Shown here: positions 50,601 to 52,143 of the stretch, one piece after another
How positions within the stretch are numbered: position 1 is the first letter of the stretch
Layout of the letters: the number at the start of each line of letters is the position of its first letter
Source of the DNA: Ariolimax columbianus
Taxonomy: Eukaryota > Mollusca > Gastropoda > Stylommatophora > Arionidae
NCBI GenBank assembly: GCA_036924085.1
Contig: JAVGWX010000009.1
Span: 57,764,331 to 57,828,330, forward strand
Length of the DNA: 64,000 nt
Reading direction: 5' to 3'
Position numbers and translations under genes: made by a program
The notes under the pieces: generated by a model
Databases searched by the model: none
What the model was told of the DNA's origin: nothing
What the model saw: only the letters and a program-made list of their open reading frames with translations

Positions 50601-52143
50601 TTTAAGGTTTGTCTCCTTTCTAGAATCATTTCACTGTAACAGGCTATTGAGTTTCTTCTTCAGTATTCATCCTGAGAAGGATGTCGTGGCAAGGATGCAA
50701 AATTTGTGCCTTTTGGCTCGACAACTGGTTTTAGCCAGCTTTTTTTGGTTGCCAGATTTGCCTTCCCATTACAACCCATTTCTCTTAGCCAGACTACGCT
50801 AGTGGAGCCTGTTTCCAGTGCCGCTGCTTTGAGGAAGGATAGGCTCTGGTTTGCTGACCCTAATGCAAGCAGCAAGCTATAAGTGGCTGGCTGCTGTCAG
50901 CTCATCCATTGTACTGTGCTGCATTCTCGACCTCAACAATTGATTTTTTTTAGCAGTGCATTGACTTTTTAATTTCTTTTTAAATCGGAATGATATACCA
51001 CACAAATGATCTATTATCAACATTATAAACACAAATAGAACAGATGTATAAATGTACAATTTCAAAGAGCTGTGTTATGTGCGACTTTTGAAATTAAATT
51101 GAAGGGAAAAAATATGACGAAGCTAAGCCAATTTTGAAATATATGAACTGGTTCATTAAAAAAATCATGCTCTGGTCATTTTGGAGGAGTGAACTCATAA
51201 CTTACTTAACTTAATGTCTTTATACTGGTTTAGAAGACCCTGCAGAGTCTGTATACAACCAGTTTCATTTACATCACCTTGCTCTAAAAGCTATGTGCAT
51301 CCAATTTATTCTTAAATGCATTAACCGCCCCTGCCTCCACTACCTCCCCTGGCAATGCATTCCAAGCATTCGCCACTCTCTGACTAAAAAAATATTTCCT
51401 AATATCTAACCTGGACCTCTCTTTAGTCAACTTGTAGCTATGCCGTCTTGTTATTGTGGGTGGCTGTATTTTAAAAAAACTTGTTATAGTCTAATTTATC
51501 CATTCCTCTGATCATCTTATAAACCTATATTAAGTCACCACAAATTCTTCTCTCTTCTAGACACTGTATGCCGGTTTTTCAGAGTCTTTCCTCATAACTG
51601 TAATTCTGGAATCCCACTATCAGCTTTGTCACTCTTTTTTGTATTTTTTCCAGCATGTTTATATCCCCTCTCTGATAAGGACTCCACACCTGTACACAGT
51701 ACTCCAATCTAGGTCTAAATAATGCTTTATATAGTTTGACTATCACTTCCTTGCTACTATGTTTAATATTTCTTTTTATCATACCTAACATTGCATTTGC
51801 CTTTTTCACTGCTACCTGAACTTGCTCACTCACCTTTCCTGTATGATCTATTATAACCATGGTTATATAATATATATTATAATCATGGTTGTATGCATGA
51901 GTTCCGGTTATAATTGAACACATTTGTATGAGTGAGTGTTCATATGAGTGGATGTTCAGATGAGCGGGTGTTCAGACGAGTGGGACATTACTGCATTTGT
52001 ATGTTCTCTCCGTACATGATTATCCTGATGCCTTTGCAGGGTGGCTACAACCTCAACTCACTCTCTCAATCTATGGCTACCTGTATGGCTACACTGCTTG
52101 GGTATCCATGCCCCATGCTAGGAACACTGGCGCCCAATGAAAG
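1731..52143 (+). CDS. HDAC6: HDAC6-type tandem-domain deacetylase gene, partial (18 exons e1-e18, introns included)
   Basis: Eighteen exons with GT-AG borders and matching phases join into 513 codons without a stop. Order: C-terminal part of deacetylase domain 1 (e1-e4), linker (e5, start of e6), then a complete domain 2 (e6-e18). Family knowledge: HDAC6 is a mainly cytoplasmic Zn-dependent lysine deacetylase acting on alpha-tubulin, cortactin and HSP90, with two catalytic domains and a C-terminal ubiquitin-binding zinc finger. Domain 2 shows the His-His pair, DWDVHHG, SAGYD and GGY motifs. Both ends are missing: domain-1 5' exons lie upstream of the window, and the post-domain-2 exon and zinc finger were not found. 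HDAC10 is excluded because its second domain is a degenerate pseudo-domain, whereas here the second domain is intact and a real first domain precedes it. Confidence 0.95.
1930..2120 (-). repeat. Dispersed family Z, diverged copy
   Basis: Shares tagtttacagcgaggctg, gcgctttttgg-like text, the phrase gaagagctctggttaactgg, and cagtcaactatgggtcgctg with copies at 14.9, 31.3 and 59.5 kb. Noncoding. Confidence 0.5.
2345..3782 (+). mobile_element. Decayed RTE/BovB-like LINE, RT to 3' end
   Basis: Conceptual frames, broken by several stops and shifts, show [13 protein letters not shown] (start of the RT palm), a DxxKAFD-like stretch near 2590, [11 protein letters not shown] with the catalytic Asp pair near 2887-2892, [10 protein letters not shown] near 3070, and [10 protein letters not shown] near 3440. 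The last ~45 bp (about 3730-3775), ending aggtcgactaagactaag, are about 82% identical to the tail of SINE-like family X. Non-functional. Confidence 0.75.
4316..4870 (-). mobile_element. LINE 3' fragment (GRGRPRR family)
   Basis: The - strand encodes [20 protein letters not shown], then [19 protein letters not shown], the C-terminal tail typical of RTE-like endonuclease/RT proteins, and further upstream [13 protein letters not shown] text with a frameshift. It ends at the CATCATCATG 3' tail like the copies at 11.9, 27.1 and 32.4 kb. 5'-truncated. Confidence 0.75.
5330..5655 (-). repeat. Dispersed family Y, copy 1
   Basis: Shares gtttactcttttgtg, gccctgaaaaggacgttaag, ctcacatcctgag and gcatgctgatgaagctgg with 59225-59500, 61535-61870 and, reversed, 41420-41740 and 47764-47985. 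Typical features are gatccacat and aggctgtcttg further on. No protein signal. Orientation is arbitrary. 5690-6140 holds only a weak further copy. Confidence 0.6.
6157..6424. mobile_element. hAT-type MITE
   Basis: 268 bp flanked by an 8-bp target duplication with one mismatch (atctagac at 6149-6156, atctaaac at 6425-6432). Terminal inverted repeats cagtgtttcccaacc and (reverse complement of the right end) tagtgtttcacaacc match the hAT pattern. No transposase, so it is non-autonomous. The termini and TSD length are seen; the superfamily is inferred. Confidence 0.8.
6604..6693 (+). CDS. HDAC6: HDAC6 e2: domain 1, GEMxVTP helix segment
   Basis: 90 nt, phase 0 to 0, after acceptor aaaccag and before donor gtaggg. 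It encodes 30 residues starting [18 protein letters not shown] and ending VVLE, matching the family segment GEM..[17 protein letters not shown].LE. The preceding intron (1791-6603) carries a decayed RTE-like LINE, a second LINE 3' end, a family Y repeat and a hAT MITE. Same length and phase as e17 in domain 2. Confidence 0.95.
6830..7256 (-). mobile_element. LINE 3' fragment forming left palindrome arm
   Basis: The - strand shows [20 protein letters not shown] then [20 protein letters not shown], the same LINE lineage as at 4.3 kb. Its inner half (about 7043-7256) is repeated in inverse orientation at 7351-7563, with AT-rich DNA between. Confidence 0.75.
7043..7563. repeat. Long inverted repeat (LINE palindrome) with TA loop
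   Basis: Left arm 7043-7256 and right arm 7351-7563 are reverse complements with few differences: aaatttccgaagcataacat on the left against atgttatgcttcggaaattt on the right, and ggaatatgcatgttata facing tataacatgcatattcc. The loop is (TA)n with an inner second copy of the arm tip. It predicts a ~210-bp stem. Confidence 0.85.
7351..7566 (+). mobile_element. LINE fragment, right palindrome arm
   Basis: The + strand encodes [20 protein letters not shown] then [16 protein letters not shown], the YG.E.WT..K....I..FE.KCYR..L.IPW segment of the same LINE. It stays open longer than the left arm by small differences. Not a host gene. Confidence 0.7.
7568..7652. repeat. (TA)n microsatellite
   Basis: Almost pure TA dinucleotides with a few A/T interruptions, directly after the palindrome. 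A second tract at about 7255-7352 forms the palindrome loop. Confidence 0.95.
8080..8186 (+). CDS. HDAC6: HDAC6 e3: domain 1, GGY catalytic tyrosine exon
   Basis: 107 nt, phase 0 to 2, acceptor catgactag, donor gtttgt. It encodes [11 protein letters not shown]... through [14 protein letters not shown]. The catalytic Tyr codon is at 8086-8088. Homologous to e18 of domain 2 (104 nt, same phases). A 52-bp minisatellite starts about 10 nt inside the following intron. The preceding intron (6694-8079) holds a LINE palindrome with TA tracts. Confidence 0.95.
8196..8777. repeat. 52-bp minisatellite, ~11 units
   Basis: Unit ttctgtaacattgaggtata then tggaatagaatggacttaat and caggatttggtg, 52 bp. Some units carry cctataaaatc, making 55-57 bp. 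It begins about 10 nt after the e3 donor. Intronic, no coding signal. Confidence 0.95.
8780..9050 (+). mobile_element. Weak LINE fragment (RTE-like tail)
   Basis: Broken + frames give [21 protein letters not shown], resembling the W.GH.LRK...NI...AL.W segment seen intact at 45.5 kb. Heavily diverged. Confidence 0.4.
9225..9520 (+). mobile_element. LINE C-terminus with broken Cys/His motif
   Basis: Frames show [20 protein letters not shown], and after a stop and shift SCTHCGR, then [15 protein letters not shown]. This is the C-x2-C...RIGL.SH.R.H end of an RTE/Jockey-like ORF2. A parallel end lies at 21.5 kb. Confidence 0.6.
9600..9915. repeat. ~60-bp minisatellite with (GT)n cores
   Basis: About five units of tagtttctgagatgcaagaa, gatgtgttatagtttttgtt, then a variable (GT)n block. 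The motif tagtttctgagat also occurs at 31.94 kb and (reversed) 40.19 kb, so the array probably expanded inside a copy of a dispersed element. Confidence 0.9.
10563..10688 (+). CDS. HDAC6: HDAC6 e4: helix after domain 1
   Basis: 126 nt, phase 2 to 2, acceptor ttgcttgcag, donor gtaaat. It reads (D)[20 protein letters not shown] then [11 protein letters not shown]. This corresponds to the C-terminal helix of the domain, where human HDAC6 has a run of helix ending in an aromatic-Trp pair. The 3' border at 10688 is preferred over a weaker GT at 10651 because it keeps phase with e5. The preceding intron holds the minisatellite, two LINE fragments and a GT-rich array; 10050-10480 has nothing clear. 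Confidence 0.85.
11220..11584 (+). repeat. SINE-like family X, copy 1 (365 bp)
   Basis: Flanked by a perfect 10-bp target duplication aacatcaaga (11210-11219 and 11585-11594). The head is gtggtccaccggggtctttg; the tail is cttgtagaagtacaggtcga followed by ctaaaaactaag. No clear tRNA boxes. Oriented with tail last. Length and TSD show copying by LINE machinery. Confidence 0.85.
11912..12500 (-). mobile_element. LINE 3' fragment (GRGRPRR family)
   Basis: The - strand ORF gives [20 protein letters not shown], then [20 protein letters not shown], and [21 protein letters not shown] 145-residue open frame suggests a younger copy. The 3' end has the CATCATCATG tail. About 90% similar by eye to 32426-32880. 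Confidence 0.85.
13430..13582 (+). CDS. HDAC6: HDAC6 e5: inter-domain linker
   Basis: 153 nt, phase 2 to 2, acceptor ttttcaacag, donor gtacta. It encodes [20 protein letters not shown]... to SLSVAEH. I find no direct match to the human linker, which is poorly conserved and acidic. The call rests on the open frame, consensus borders, position, and phases that fit both e4 and e6. The preceding intron (10689-13429) holds a family X copy and a LINE 3' end; 12520-13380 shows nothing recognisable. Confidence 0.7.
13690..14870 (-). mobile_element. CR1-like LINE 3' part (interrupted)
   Basis: The - strand reads [60 protein letters not shown] and [20 protein letters not shown], the C-terminal RT/thumb region of CR1/Jockey-like elements. 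A 172-residue frame is open. The 3' end toward 13690 carries ttatac.g.tttagaagac, and the 238-bp insertion lies within it. Confidence 0.85.
13766..14003 (+). mobile_element. 5'-truncated RNase H-type LINE inserted in a CR1-like LINE
   Basis: 238 bp with 12-bp target duplication gcattaccctgc at 13754-13765 and 14004-14015. It encodes [20 protein letters not shown] then [13 protein letters not shown], matching 60030-60230, and ends in a (GAA)n tail. The host sequence on both sides is continuous CR1-like 3' end. Confidence 0.9.
14875..15260 (-). repeat. Dispersed family Z, copy
   Basis: Starts cttcttcttcgttgtccatt, then tctcaaagtctcgctaccaa and gcaagtaataggatgtagtc, tacagctttactgcgatatt, and gcttggcagctctggg-like text. 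Read on the - strand it ends in gaagaagaagta, resembling the (GAA)n tail of the RNase H LINE. Confidence 0.7.
15470..16080 (-). mobile_element. LINE fragment (RTE-like, decayed)
   Basis: The - strand shows [20 protein letters not shown] followed by NGYLYRI, the YG.E.W..T....KL..F.N.CLR.I segment, then HEEKAY.GKS-type remnants. Several stops. Confidence 0.55.
16139..16540. repeat. 22-bp minisatellite, ~18 units
   Basis: Unit cccctattgagtttggctgc plus ag, with variants (gcttgcag, gcttacag, gatcag). Intronic, 1 kb upstream of e6. 16640-16990 next to it is a + oriented family Z remnant. Confidence 0.95.
17015..17572. repeat. 31-bp minisatellite ending on the e6 splice acceptor, 18 units
   Basis: Unit atagtaaccgttgtgactta then ccattctacag, 31 bp; 18 units fill 558 bp exactly. 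The last unit's ttctacag is the 3' splice site of HDAC6 e6. Each unit carries ttgtgactta (branch-site-like), a short pyrimidine stretch and CAG, so it repeats the whole 3' splice signal. Units are near-identical, implying recent expansion or homogenisation. Confidence 0.97.
17573..17626 (+). CDS. HDAC6: HDAC6 e6: start of domain 2
   Basis: 54 nt, phase 2 to 2, acceptor ttctacag, donor gtaagt. It encodes [18 protein letters not shown] (the last codon is split into e7), matching the family TGLVYD..M..H.N..D that opens domain 2. The acceptor is the last unit of an 18-copy 31-bp minisatellite that touches the exon. Replacement of the usual Thr-Gly by Cys-Cys before the YD-like core is unusual. 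Confidence 0.9.
17666..18026 (-). repeat. SINE-like family X, copy 2 (361 bp)
   Basis: Perfect 12-bp target duplication gttttaatagtt at 17654-17665 and 18027-18038. In window orientation it starts cttagtcgacctgtacttct (reverse of the family tail) and ends ggcaaaccactcggg. Intronic between e6 and e7. Confidence 0.88.
18424..18625 (-). mobile_element. LINE fragment (RTE-like)
   Basis: The - strand reads [20 protein letters not shown], then [20 protein letters not shown], matching the W.....E..I..FEMRCLR..L.I...D...NE.VR segment. Confidence 0.65.
18630..18995 (+). mobile_element. RNase H-type LINE fragment
   Basis: Broken + frames give [20 protein letters not shown] (RNase H end, P.H.GI.GNE.AD.LA), then [19 protein letters not shown] and [20 protein letters not shown] (Cys/His tail). 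It lies head to head with the preceding LINE fragment. Confidence 0.75.
19255..19342 (+). CDS. HDAC6: HDAC6 e7: HPERPERI segment of domain 2
   Basis: 88 nt, phase 2 to 0, acceptor cattgacag, donor gtaagt. It encodes [19 protein letters not shown] then [10 protein letters not shown], the typical HPE.P.RI..I...L...GL...C opening helix of class II deacetylases. The preceding intron (17627-19254) contains a family X SINE and two LINE fragments. A GAGTACTGGC-type minisatellite begins within about 25 nt of the donor. Confidence 0.95.
19366..19612. repeat. ~16-bp minisatellite
   Basis: About 15 units of agtgaggagtactggc with aagtact, ggctgtaagg and atactgac variants, starting within 25 nt of the e7 donor at 19343. 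Confidence 0.92.
19735..20060. repeat. ~65-bp minisatellite, 5 units
   Basis: Unit ggatagagtcaaatggagag, acatgctcagacaacttaca, accagtcttaggactgacca, accaaa. Some units stay open in one frame (VKWRDMLRQ), suggesting the array arose from a LINE coding fragment. Confidence 0.92.
20227..20487 (+). repeat. tRNA-derived SINE family S, copy 1
   Basis: Starts ggggacggtgtggcctagtg with box A-like gtggcctagtggttaagtgg and box B gggttcgatccc. The body includes gcaggaggaagcagaccctt and aagtcggatgcactgggccg, and it ends aataaggcgaacgcag plus an A-rich tail. Confidence 0.9.
20640..20680 (+). CDS. HDAC6: HDAC6 e8: short exon, [14 protein letters not shown]
   Basis: 41 nt, phase 0 to 2, acceptor taatgaag, donor gtaagt. 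It encodes [13 protein letters not shown] plus a split Gly, matching the conserved R.A....L...H.A.Y element (human: RPATEAELLTCHS). It is too short for ORF finding and was identified by the match and by exact phase fit with e7 and e9. The acceptor has a T-rich tract interrupted by ataatga. The preceding intron holds two minisatellites and a SINE. Confidence 0.92.
20775..21625 (+). mobile_element. LINE ORF2 C-terminus, 243-residue open frame
   Basis: Open frame 20779-21510: [78 protein letters not shown]. This is the thumb/C-terminal region of an RTE-like reverse transcriptase; the catalytic domain is absent. The frame ends at 21510, but the next frame continues [15 protein letters not shown] (about 21518-21562), the usual C-terminal Cys/His motif, so a small frameshift separates them. 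5'-truncated and non-functional. Confidence 0.85.
22560..23265 (+). mobile_element. RNase H-type LINE fragment with (GAA)n tail
   Basis: Frames show [18 protein letters not shown] and [19 protein letters not shown], then [19 protein letters not shown] and [17 protein letters not shown], ending aacgaaaaagaagaagaaga. Broken by several stops. Confidence 0.75.
24332..24434 (+). CDS. HDAC6: HDAC6 e9: domain 2, EDYLNDL to YVHQ
   Basis: 103 nt, phase 2 to 0, acceptor ttttcttccag, donor gtatgt. It encodes [20 protein letters not shown] then [14 protein letters not shown], matching the family A.YV..L......ELL....FDSIY segment. The preceding intron (20681-24331) carries a LINE C-terminal ORF at 20.8-21.6 kb and an RNase H-type LINE fragment; 23270-24300 shows nothing recognisable. 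Confidence 0.95.
24541..25063. repeat. 49-bp minisatellite, ~10.5 units
   Basis: Unit agattgaaagaaggtaacag, tggcacattaacagatattc, ctcctgaat. It starts about 105 nt after the e9 donor. Antisense ORFs over it are repetitive artefacts. Confidence 0.95.
25050..25345 (+). mobile_element. LINE fragment related to 45378-45745
   Basis: Decayed frames match the W.G..L.K....V.RQ..TWN..GK..RG...NTW segment: tggaattcacagtaaaagat, gaaacacctgaagaagagcc, ctcaactggagagaagcaga. Directly follows the minisatellite. Confidence 0.55.
25620..25975 (+). mobile_element. CR1-like LINE 3' end
   Basis: + frames give [40 protein letters not shown] and [10 protein letters not shown], the terminal motif of the CR1-like family, then the 3' UTR ending aaactggttgtacacagact. 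Confidence 0.8.
25985..26300 (+). repeat. tRNA-like SINE remnant
   Basis: The head ggtcgctgtagtcaagaggt, taaggcactcacctcaca and a weak box B (caatcaaatccc) suggest a tRNA-derived start. The body text agtcatctcgaccaatagtc, ttgccactgatccaaggtaa and ctcaggac recurs at 36.7 and 56.8 kb. Confidence 0.45.
26418..26489 (+). CDS. HDAC6: HDAC6 e10: domain 2 helix, [17 protein letters not shown]
   Basis: 72 nt, phase 0 to 0, acceptor tttcttgcag, donor gtaaga. It encodes [20 protein letters not shown] then LRGQ, aligning with the human segment [21 protein letters not shown]. The preceding intron (24435-26417) holds a 49-bp minisatellite, two LINE 3' fragments and a tRNA-like SINE remnant. Confidence 0.95.
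26610..26805. repeat. ~63-bp repeat, 3 units
   Basis: Unit catgatccaggaggagcaaa, taagttggcataatatacat, ttacttgaattatgatataa. About 120 nt after the e10 donor. Confidence 0.9.
27072..27268 (-). mobile_element. LINE 3' fragment (GRGRPRR family), short
   Basis: The - strand reads [20 protein letters not shown] then [20 protein letters not shown]. It ends in the CATCATCATG tail. Only the last ~200 bp are present. Confidence 0.8.
27334..27596 (-). repeat. tRNA-derived SINE family S, copy 2, with perfect TSD
   Basis: Same family as 20227-20487, reversed: poly-T (poly-A tail) at 27334-27357, body, then box B as gggatcgaaccc. A 13-bp target duplication tgctattacaaat flanks it at 27321-27333 and 27597-27609 without mismatch, so the insertion is fairly recent. 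Confidence 0.93.
28475..28890 (-). mobile_element. LINE fragment (RTE-like)
   Basis: The - strand reads [34 protein letters not shown], then [11 protein letters not shown]. The match is the FE.W..RRI.RI.WT...TN..VL..LG segment. A divergent, third-subfamily copy. Confidence 0.7.
29340..29365 (+). CDS. HDAC6: HDAC6 e11: 26-nt microexon
   Basis: Only 26 nt, phase 0 to 2, acceptor caatttgcag, donor gtgagt. It encodes AQSGVAIV plus two bases of Arg, matching the family [12 protein letters not shown] stretch. Its omission would shift the frame just before the active-site histidines. The preceding intron (26490-29339) holds a three-unit minisatellite, two LINE fragments and a SINE with a perfect target duplication. 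Confidence 0.93.
29389..29623. repeat. (CT)n followed by (TA)n microsatellite
   Basis: About 185 bp of CTCT/TTTCTC runs then about 45 bp of TA repeats, starting about 25 nt after the e11 donor. The pyrimidine tract lies on the transcribed sense strand of an intron. Confidence 0.95.
29831..30187 (-). repeat. SINE-like family X, copy 3
   Basis: Reversed copy of family X (cttagttcttagctgacctg to ggcagaccactcg) with target duplication gggttcattt at 29821-29830 and 30188-30197. It carries an internal 12-bp duplication acacaaagaccc, and is more diverged than copy 2 in the middle. Confidence 0.8.
30383..30640 (-). repeat. SINE-like family W, copy 2
   Basis: Pairs with 693-935: aggttaaaggcgagggctag, cctcatatggctcggtcctt, agagcatcgcacaaagcacg, ttcgaaccccaaccgtctga. 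The - strand has a box B-like ggttggggttcgaa. Confidence 0.6.
30835..31190 (+). mobile_element. LINE endonuclease-domain fragment
   Basis: Frames give IIITTWNI, then [13 protein letters not shown], and [19 protein letters not shown] followed by [11 protein letters not shown]. This matches the apurinic-endonuclease-like start (I.TWN.RTL, RI...L.A.PF...IIQ.YAPTSD) of non-LTR ORF2. The only endonuclease fragment I recognise here. Confidence 0.6.
31288..31600 (-). repeat. Dispersed family Z, copy
   Basis: cttcttctttgttgtttgtt, ctcaaactcccgctaccaag, gcaagtagcagaatgttgtc, gtttgactgcgatatttgca, gatccgacacatctgacttc. Ends near ctgctcagcatcttgatcct. Tail on the - strand is gaagaagg-like. Confidence 0.7.
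31648..31752 (+). CDS. HDAC6: HDAC6 e12: active-site PPGHHAE exon
   Basis: 105 nt, phase 2 to 2, acceptor cccatttcag, donor gtttgt. It encodes [20 protein letters not shown] followed by [14 protein letters not shown]. The catalytic His pair is at 31658-31663. Family consensus is RPPGHHAE....GFC.FN.VA.AA. All key residues are present. The preceding intron (29366-31647) holds a CT/TA tract, a family X SINE, a LINE endonuclease fragment and a family Z repeat. Confidence 0.97.
31787..32420. mobile_element. TIR element, non-coding (634 bp)
   Basis: Perfect 11-bp terminal inverted repeats ctttagcgcgc at 31787-31797 and gcgcgctaaag at 32410-32420. The interior is AT-rich with no open frame. The flanks do not give a clear target duplication. 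The internal motif gttagtttctgagatacaaa also occurs near 9.64 and 40.19 kb. Superfamily not assigned. Confidence 0.6.
32426..32880 (-). mobile_element. LINE 3' fragment (GRGRPRR family), best preserved
   Basis: The - strand frame reads [20 protein letters not shown], then [40 protein letters not shown], and [20 protein letters not shown]. It abuts the right end of the TIR element. 3' tail is CATCATCATG. Confidence 0.88.
33367..34463. mobile_element. piggyBac-like transposon remnant in TTAA
   Basis: Bounded by TTAA at 33363-33366 and 34464-34467, with perfect 15-bp terminal inverted repeats ctcttaaaggccata (33367-33381; reverse complement 34449-34463). Conceptual + frames show a Ser/Asp-rich N-terminus ([20 protein letters not shown]), a basic stretch, then CKPATH and a YKEYF-like segment with stops, resembling the start of PGBD-type transposases. 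The catalytic core is missing. A 36-bp in-frame tandem duplication lies near 33885-33955. Confidence 0.65.
34731..34799 (+). CDS. HDAC6: HDAC6 e13: zinc-binding DWDVHHG exon
   Basis: 69 nt, phase 2 to 2, acceptor tttcctctag, donor gtaaga. It encodes [20 protein letters not shown] then DP. Zinc ligands are Asp at 34750-34752 and His at 34756-34758. The motif is the family hallmark. The preceding intron (31753-34730) contains three transposable elements: a TIR element, a LINE 3' end and a piggyBac-like remnant. Confidence 0.97.
34843..35092 (-). repeat. tRNA-derived SINE family S, copy 3
   Basis: Reversed: tgtgttcgccttatttctct, gggcggtgtgctttgcacta, tgcatccgacttcggcatgt, ctaaccactagcccacgtca-like end. 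Begins 40 nt after the e13 donor. More diverged than copy 2. Confidence 0.85.
35125..35480 (+). mobile_element. CR1-like LINE 3' end
   Basis: gggtaatttaatacaggtat, aagatattcaatgggataga, then a decayed [24 protein letters not shown] frame and the 3' UTR aaactggttgtatacatact ending gtttaaagacgttt. Confidence 0.75.
36120..36520 (-). mobile_element. LINE fragment (RTE-like)
   Basis: The - strand reads [20 protein letters not shown], then [20 protein letters not shown], the YG.E.W........KI...EMK.LR...G.TR.D segment. Upstream DNA around 36150-36250 keeps decayed text of the following segment. Confidence 0.6.
36641..36860 (+). repeat. Dispersed repeat also at 56.74-56.97 kb
   Basis: ctgttcacaggaaaggcttc, gggagtaaaccctgaggaaa, agtcatctcgataatgtctt, gccactggccaaaggtagct, cacccatttcagcagac. 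The match to 56740-56970 is close; 26090-26190 is a weaker third relative. Confidence 0.6.
38030..38577 (-). mobile_element. CR1-like LINE 3' part
   Basis: The - strand frame reads [80 protein letters not shown]. 3' end cgtctttatactggtttaga. A 124-residue open frame. Flanked by family Z text at 37.77-37.93 kb. Confidence 0.88.
39107..39233 (+). CDS. HDAC6: HDAC6 e14: [13 protein letters not shown] exon
   Basis: 127 nt, phase 2 to 0, acceptor tattttcag, donor gtaggt. It encodes [20 protein letters not shown] then [22 protein letters not shown], matching the class II motif VLY.SLHR.D.G.FFP....A...G...G.G..VN..W. The preceding intron (34800-39106) is filled with SINE and CR1-like LINE debris and dispersed repeats; 35490-36110 and 38680-39090 show nothing clear. 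Confidence 0.97.
41420..41740 (+). repeat. Dispersed family Y, reversed copy
   Basis: cactatctctcttccattta, actggaaacagactgttttc, gatgtggatcgatatgatcc, ggcgcacaaaagagtaaatt: the reverse complement of the copies at 5.3, 59.3 and 61.6 kb. Confidence 0.6.
41935..42000 (+). CDS. HDAC6: HDAC6 e15: [12 protein letters not shown] segment
   Basis: 66 nt, phase 0 to 0, acceptor tgttggcag, donor gtatgt. It encodes [20 protein letters not shown] then YQ, matching the family MGDADYL.A...LVLPIA.E. The preceding intron (39234-41934) holds an AT-rich block at 39.66-40.46 kb of unknown type, ATG/GAT-rich tracts near 41.0 and 41.8 kb, and a reversed family Y repeat. Confidence 0.95.
42352..42590 (+). repeat. 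tRNA-derived SINE family S, copy 4
   Basis: gacgacgtgggctagtggtt, aagtgacacggctcacaata, a damaged box B, gcagttagaaacagaccttt, aagtcggatgcactaggctg, ending aataaggcgagac. Confidence 0.85.
44061..44405. repeat. ~44-bp minisatellite, 8 units
   Basis: Unit gtttgttcatcatcctgtag, ctgtttatgtgcattttctg, ttgt. It runs into a family Z tail (tttttgtgcttttcgatccg) at 44405-44450, so it probably expanded beside that element. Confidence 0.95.
44946..45005 (+). CDS. HDAC6: HDAC6 e16: SAGYD zinc ligand and GDPL gate
   Basis: 60 nt, phase 0 to 0, acceptor tcttcttgtag, donor gtaagt. It encodes [20 protein letters not shown]. The third zinc ligand Asp is at 44982-44984. The final Leu is where HDAC6 domain 2 carries a Leu and domain 1 a Lys. 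Same length, phases and register as e1. The preceding intron (42001-44945) has a SINE, family Y remnants and a 44-bp minisatellite. Confidence 0.97.
45115..45358. repeat. 20-24 bp minisatellite
   Basis: About 11 imperfect units of cctgagtatgagatagactt plus aa, about 110 nt after the e16 donor. Confidence 0.85.
45378..45745 (+). mobile_element. LINE C-terminal ORF fragment
   Basis: A 111-residue + frame includes [40 protein letters not shown] and [20 protein letters not shown], a C-terminal RT segment (W.GH.LRK....I.RQAL.WNPQGKR.RG.P..TW). It is repeat-derived and not a host exon. Confidence 0.8.
45982..46071 (+). CDS. HDAC6: HDAC6 e17: GGYNVTP...LSLE
   Basis: 90 nt, phase 0 to 0, acceptor tttattcag, donor gtaaat. 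It encodes [20 protein letters not shown] then [10 protein letters not shown], aligning with human [30 protein letters not shown]. Homologous exon to e2. The preceding intron (45006-45981) holds a 20-24 bp minisatellite and a LINE 3' ORF. Confidence 0.97.
46145..46650 (+). repeat. Dispersed repeat paired with 56255-56650
   Basis: The two copies share gagcagcaaagacggc or gagcagtaaagatggc, gttttagtccattatgaatg, gtcgacggcttacac, tgttttccatttgga, and acttcacgagattg-type text for about 450 bp. Noncoding; type unknown. Confidence 0.6.
46985..47755. repeat. ~20-bp minisatellite, ~38 units
   Basis: Imperfect units of cctgacttatgggtgtgaga with many variants (gtgtgatac, gggagtgagatctg). The longest tandem array in the window, in the intron after e17. 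Followed by a reversed family Y remnant (47764-47985). Confidence 0.9.
48240..48625 (+). mobile_element. RNase H-type LINE tail
   Basis: + frame: [55 protein letters not shown], then a gaagaagagg tail. It matches the Cys/His tail of the elements at 22.6 and 60.0 kb. Confidence 0.75.
48788..49062. repeat. 38-bp minisatellite, 7 units
   Basis: Unit cacatcctctaatctgaccc, cgtcaaggaagactggat. Near-identical units. Confidence 0.95.
49490..50505 (+). repeat. Family Z remnants around unidentified DNA
   Basis: 49496-49640 (gctgagcagtgtatgagctg, cagctgtcagtgacccatat, catcagggttagggaaccag) and 50400-50505 (tactgcaacacaacgcattt, ccaagtagcgggagtgtgag, aacgaagaagaagaagaag) are two parts of family Z in the orientation with its (GAA)n tail last. 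The 49.65-50.40 kb DNA between them has no similarity I recognise and may be an insertion. Confidence 0.5.
51200..51875 (-). mobile_element. CR1-like LINE 3' part
   Basis: The - strand frame reads [60 protein letters not shown]. 3' end at 51200 (taatgtctttatactggttt). It ends at an AT-rich inverted repeat (ataaccatggttat ... ataatcatggttgtat, 51854-51895). Confidence 0.88.
52040..52143 (+). CDS. HDAC6: HDAC6 e18: domain 2 catalytic tyrosine exon
   Basis: 104 nt, phase 0 to 2, acceptor cctttgcag, donor gtaaga. It encodes [20 protein letters not shown] then [14 protein letters not shown]. The catalytic Tyr is at 52046-52048. Homologous to e3. By analogy with e4 the next exon should start in phase 2 with a helix and a YW/FW pair, but none was found to the window end. 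The preceding 6-kb intron is the largest and holds two minisatellites and several LINE/SINE fragments; 50510-51190 shows nothing clear. Confidence 0.97.
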
